Source of the DNA: Akkermansiaceae bacterium
GTDB taxonomy: Bacteria > Verrucomicrobiota > Verrucomicrobiia > Verrucomicrobiales > Akkermansiaceae
Reading direction: 5' to 3'
NCBI GenBank assembly: GCA_903909905.1
Contig: CAIVXP010000050.1
Coordinates: 1-17,431 of the forward strand
Length of the DNA stretch: 17,431 bases
Positions 15,858 through 17,431 of the stretch are shown here, in pieces. The notes under the pieces are model-generated. The model worked only from the letters and a program-made list of their open reading frames with translations, was not told the DNA's origin and made no database searches. Every line of letters starts with the position of its first letter. Position 1 is the first letter of the stretch. A program made the translations under genes and the position numbers.

Positions 15858-16265
15858 TTAGGCCCAAATCCAGTTCATCACGACATCGATGTCGGGGTGA
15901 ATGCTGTGATGCACCGGGCAGCCGCGGGCCGCACTTTCGAGCAATTTGCGATCGGGATGATCAACCGAAAGCGGCATCTTTAGGTCGAGCTCGATGCGGC
16001 TGATCCGGCGCGGTTGGTCGTCGGACATGAATTTGCGCGCGTTAACGCTCATGCCGGTGACATCGATTTCCTTGCGCTTGGCAACGATGCCAATGACCGT
16101 GGCCATGCACGCAGCCAAAGCCGTCGCCACAAGATCGGTGGGAGAAAACGCCTCGCCGCGGCCATTGTTGTCGAGCGGCGCATCAGTTGCGATGACGCTG
16201 CCCGAGGGCTGATGAACAGCCGAGCAGTGCAGGTCGCCTTCGTAGGTAAGTCGTATTTCCACCAT
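15858..16265 (-). CDS. OsmC/Ohr family protein
   Basis: OsmC/Ohr proteins are thiol-dependent peroxidases that reduce organic hydroperoxides, and some members have other or unknown roles. From the ATG at 16265 the protein has 135 residues (MVEIRLTYEGDLHC). An ATG six codons earlier at 16283 is possible; I prefer the later one because it begins at the family's first strand and has a purine-rich AAGAAG just upstream. The two family cysteines are C53 in SPTDLVATALAACMATV and C116 in AARGCPVHHSI, the pair that cycles between thiol and disulfide. The body resembles the YhfA/OsmC-like subgroup more than Ohr, but I cannot settle this by eye. It lies 125 nt upstream of cysJ on the same strand. The spacing and the palindrome between them suggest separate control, though readthrough is possible. 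Confidence 0.85.
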   Translation of the reverse strand: MVEIRLTYEGDLHCSAVHQPSGSVIATDAPLDNNGRGEAFSPTDLVATALAACMATVIGIVAKRKEIDVTGMSVNARKFMSDDQPRRISRIELDLKMPLSVDHPDRKLLESAARGCPVHHSIHPDIDVVMNWIWA

Positions 16266-16380
16266 GATCTTCTTTGCCCGCATGGGTTGTCACGCGAAGT
16301 GCTGAACCCATCGCCCATCGACGAGCTTTTGGCAAGCCCCGCCGTGGCTTATTACTCTTCACATCGAACTGCGAAAAGGA

Positions 16381-16408
16381 AACCACGAAAGTCACGAAAA
16401 GCACGAGA
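16381..16408 (+). repeat. CACGAAA periodic repeat, left arm
   Basis: Three copies of CACGA(A/G)A occur at 16384-16390, 16393-16399 and 16402-16408, an exact 9-nt period. The array begins with AACCACGAAA, which is the exact reverse complement of 16541-16550 at the other end of the cassette. Confidence 0.8.
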
Positions 16409-16455
16409 GGGCTTTGCCAGGGATTTTGAACCGAATGGGTGAAACATGAAAGAAG

Positions 16456-16499
16456 ACCACTGATGGCACTGATTTACTGATTTTTTGATGAGTACTGAT
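16456..16499 (+). repeat. ACTGAT periodic repeat
   Basis: ACTGAT occurs at 16459-16464, 16468-16473, 16476-16481 and 16494-16499, with steps of 9, 8 and 18 nt. One unit in the middle has decayed to TTGATG, and ACCGACCGAT follows. It lies between the two CACGAAA arms and shares their approximate period but not their sequence. Confidence 0.7.
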
Positions 16500-16521
16500 C
16501 AACACCGACCGATCATCTTCT

Positions 16522-16550
16522 TTTCGTGAACTTTCGTGTTTTTCGTGGTT
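16522..16550 (-). repeat. CACGAAA periodic repeat, right arm (inverted)
   Basis: On the minus strand three copies of CACGAAA lie at 16541-16547, 16532-16538 and 16522-16528, with 9- and 10-nt steps. The array starts AACCACGAAA like the left arm, so the two arms face each other across about 130 nt. Confidence 0.8.
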
Positions 16551-16630
16551 GAAACTTCGGCACTCAAGTTCGTCACTCCGCGCCTTACAGCCTTGCCGAA
16601 CGTCACGATACGGGGAAAACTTTCCGCACG

Positions 16631-17431
16631 ATGAACGACGATGTGGTTTCACTCCTGCAGGCACTGATCCGCATTCCCTCGGTGAATCCGGACAATTCCC
16701 CCGGCACCAGCGAGACTGGCGAGGCGGCCATCGCCGAATTTCTGGGCGATTGGCTCGAAGCAATTGGTGGCACAGTCAGCATCGAAGAAATTCAACCCGG
16801 TCGCCCGAATCTCATCGCGCGCTTCGCTCCGCTCGATGGCAGGCCGCGTATTTTGTTTGGCCCCCATCTTGATACGGTCGGCGTCGCCAACATGACGATC
16901 GATCCATTCGGTGGCGAAATCCACGACGGAAAAATCTGGGGACGCGGCGCCTCCGACACGAAAGGCCCGATGGCCGCCATGCTCATTGCGCTCCAACGCA
17001 ATCGCGATCAACTCGCCTCGCTCCCGATCGCCATCGATTTCGTCGCCTTCATGGGCGAAGAGTCGGGCCAGTGGGGATCTAAACATTTCGCCAAACATCA
17101 TGGGGCGGATTACAGTTTCGCGTTGGTCGGCGAACCAACTTCGATGGAAATCGTGCACCTCACGAAAGGTTCGCTCTGGGCCACCCTCCGCGCCACCGGC
17201 CGCGCCGCTCACAGCTCCCAACCCGAACGCGGCGACAACGCAATCGTCAAACTCGCCAGCGCGATGCTCGAAGTTCAACGCGACCTCAGCACCTCGCTCG
17301 CCAGCTTCACCCACCCGCAACTCGGACACTCGACCCTCAACATCGGCCTCATCCGCGGCGGCTCGCGACCGAACATCGTGCCCGACCTCGCCGAGGCGGA
17401 ACTCGACATCCGCATCACACCCTCACTCGCC
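16631..17431 (+). CDS. M20 family metallopeptidase (ArgE/DapE type), 5' part
   Basis: The first 267 residues of an M20-family zinc amidohydrolase are present; the gene runs off the right end of the window. From the ATG at 16631 it begins MNDDVVSLLQALIRIPSVNPDN, a standard M20 opening. The metal site is visible: H79 and catalytic D81 in FGPHLDTVG, bridging D109 in GRGASDTKGPMAAML, general base E143 and E144 in FMGEESGQWGS, and E168 in VGEPTS. The lid/dimerisation domain begins near residue 178 with GRAAHSSQPERGDNAI (H194) and GGSRPNIVPDLAE. The last metal histidine is beyond the window. The family removes N-acyl groups or cleaves dipeptides, as in acetylornithine deacetylase, succinyl-diaminopimelate desuccinylase and carboxypeptidase G2-like enzymes. 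Which substrate applies cannot be told from this part. No Shine-Dalgarno sequence is visible. Confidence 0.9.
   Translation, partial: MNDDVVSLLQALIRIPSVNPDNSPGTSETGEAAIAEFLGDWLEAIGGTVSIEEIQPGRPNLIARFAPLDGRPRILFGPHLDTVGVANMTIDPFGGEIHDGKIWGRGASDTKGPMAAMLIALQRNRDQLASLPIAIDFVAFMGEESGQWGSKHFAKHHGADYSFALVGEPTSMEIVHLTKGSLWATLRATGRAAHSSQPERGDNAIVKLASAMLEVQRDLSTSLASFTHPQLGHSTLNIGLIRGGSRPNIVPDLAEAELDIRITPSLA

Larger units (their letters stand above)
16284..16630. other. Gene-free region with periodic repeats
   Basis: This 347-nt stretch lies between the divergent OsmC and M20 peptidase genes. I see no coding region with a plausible start and family match. Its first 90 nt are unremarkable apart from GGCAAGCCC at 16331-16339, which is nearly complementary to GGGCTTTGCC at 16410-16419. 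From 16381 to 16550 it holds the periodic repeat modules listed separately. The last 80 nt should contain the start signals for the peptidase gene, but no convincing -35/-10 pair or Shine-Dalgarno sequence is visible. Confidence 0.6.

Noticed and set aside
15733..15867. 45-residue N-terminal extension of CysJ
   Set aside because: It overlaps the end of the OsmC gene, is rich in Phe and Cys without similarity to CysJ, and covers the palindromic leader; the ATG at 15732 has a Shine-Dalgarno-like sequence.

Overview
The window looks like about 17 kb of chromosome from a GC-rich member of the Verrucomicrobiota. The clues are a paired DUF1549/DUF1501 gene set (typical of the Planctomycetes-Verrucomicrobia group), a PEP-CTERM protein with exosortase-type sorting signal, frequent starts without a Shine-Dalgarno sequence, and intergenic periodic repeats of a kind I associate with this phylum. 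The phylum call is an inference. No phage, transposase, CRISPR array, rRNA or tRNA gene is visible.

Left part (1-5302): the 3' end of a glutamyl-Q tRNA(Asp) synthetase gene (+) converges on, and overlaps by 8 nt, a minus-strand run. In transcription order that run is ruvA, a small secreted Cys/Lys/Glu-rich repeat protein with a strong hairpin terminator, a MutT-type Nudix hydrolase, a DUF1549/DUF1553 protein and a Tat-exported DUF1501 protein. The last two are 3 nt apart and are probably made together.

Centre (5303-9513): a 238-nt divergent spacer leads to smc (+), which encodes a complete condensin ATPase with an unusual acidic insert. Hairpins lie between smc and the convergent cysK.

Right part (9514-16265, all minus): a sulfur-assimilation block. 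In transcription order it holds an OsmC-family protein, cysJ, cysI, cysH, a clear rho-independent terminator, a PEP-CTERM protein and cysK. CysH reduces PAPS to sulfite, CysJI reduces sulfite to sulfide with NADPH, and CysK fixes sulfide into O-acetylserine to give cysteine. ATP sulfurylase, APS kinase, sulfate transporters and siroheme synthesis genes are not in the window. CysH has a single cysteine and no Fe-S motif, so the PAPS rather than the APS route is implied.

Right end (16266-17431): a gene-free stretch with an inverted pair of CACGAAA periodic repeats around an ACTGAT periodic module, then the 5' part of an M20-family metallopeptidase (+) that runs off the window.

Most of the window is ordinary core metabolism and DNA maintenance. 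The parts most worth a second look are the periodic repeat cassette at 16381-16550, the small Cys-rich repeat protein at 4325-4588, and the acidic insert in SMC. I did not find convincing evidence for a new defence or mobile system.
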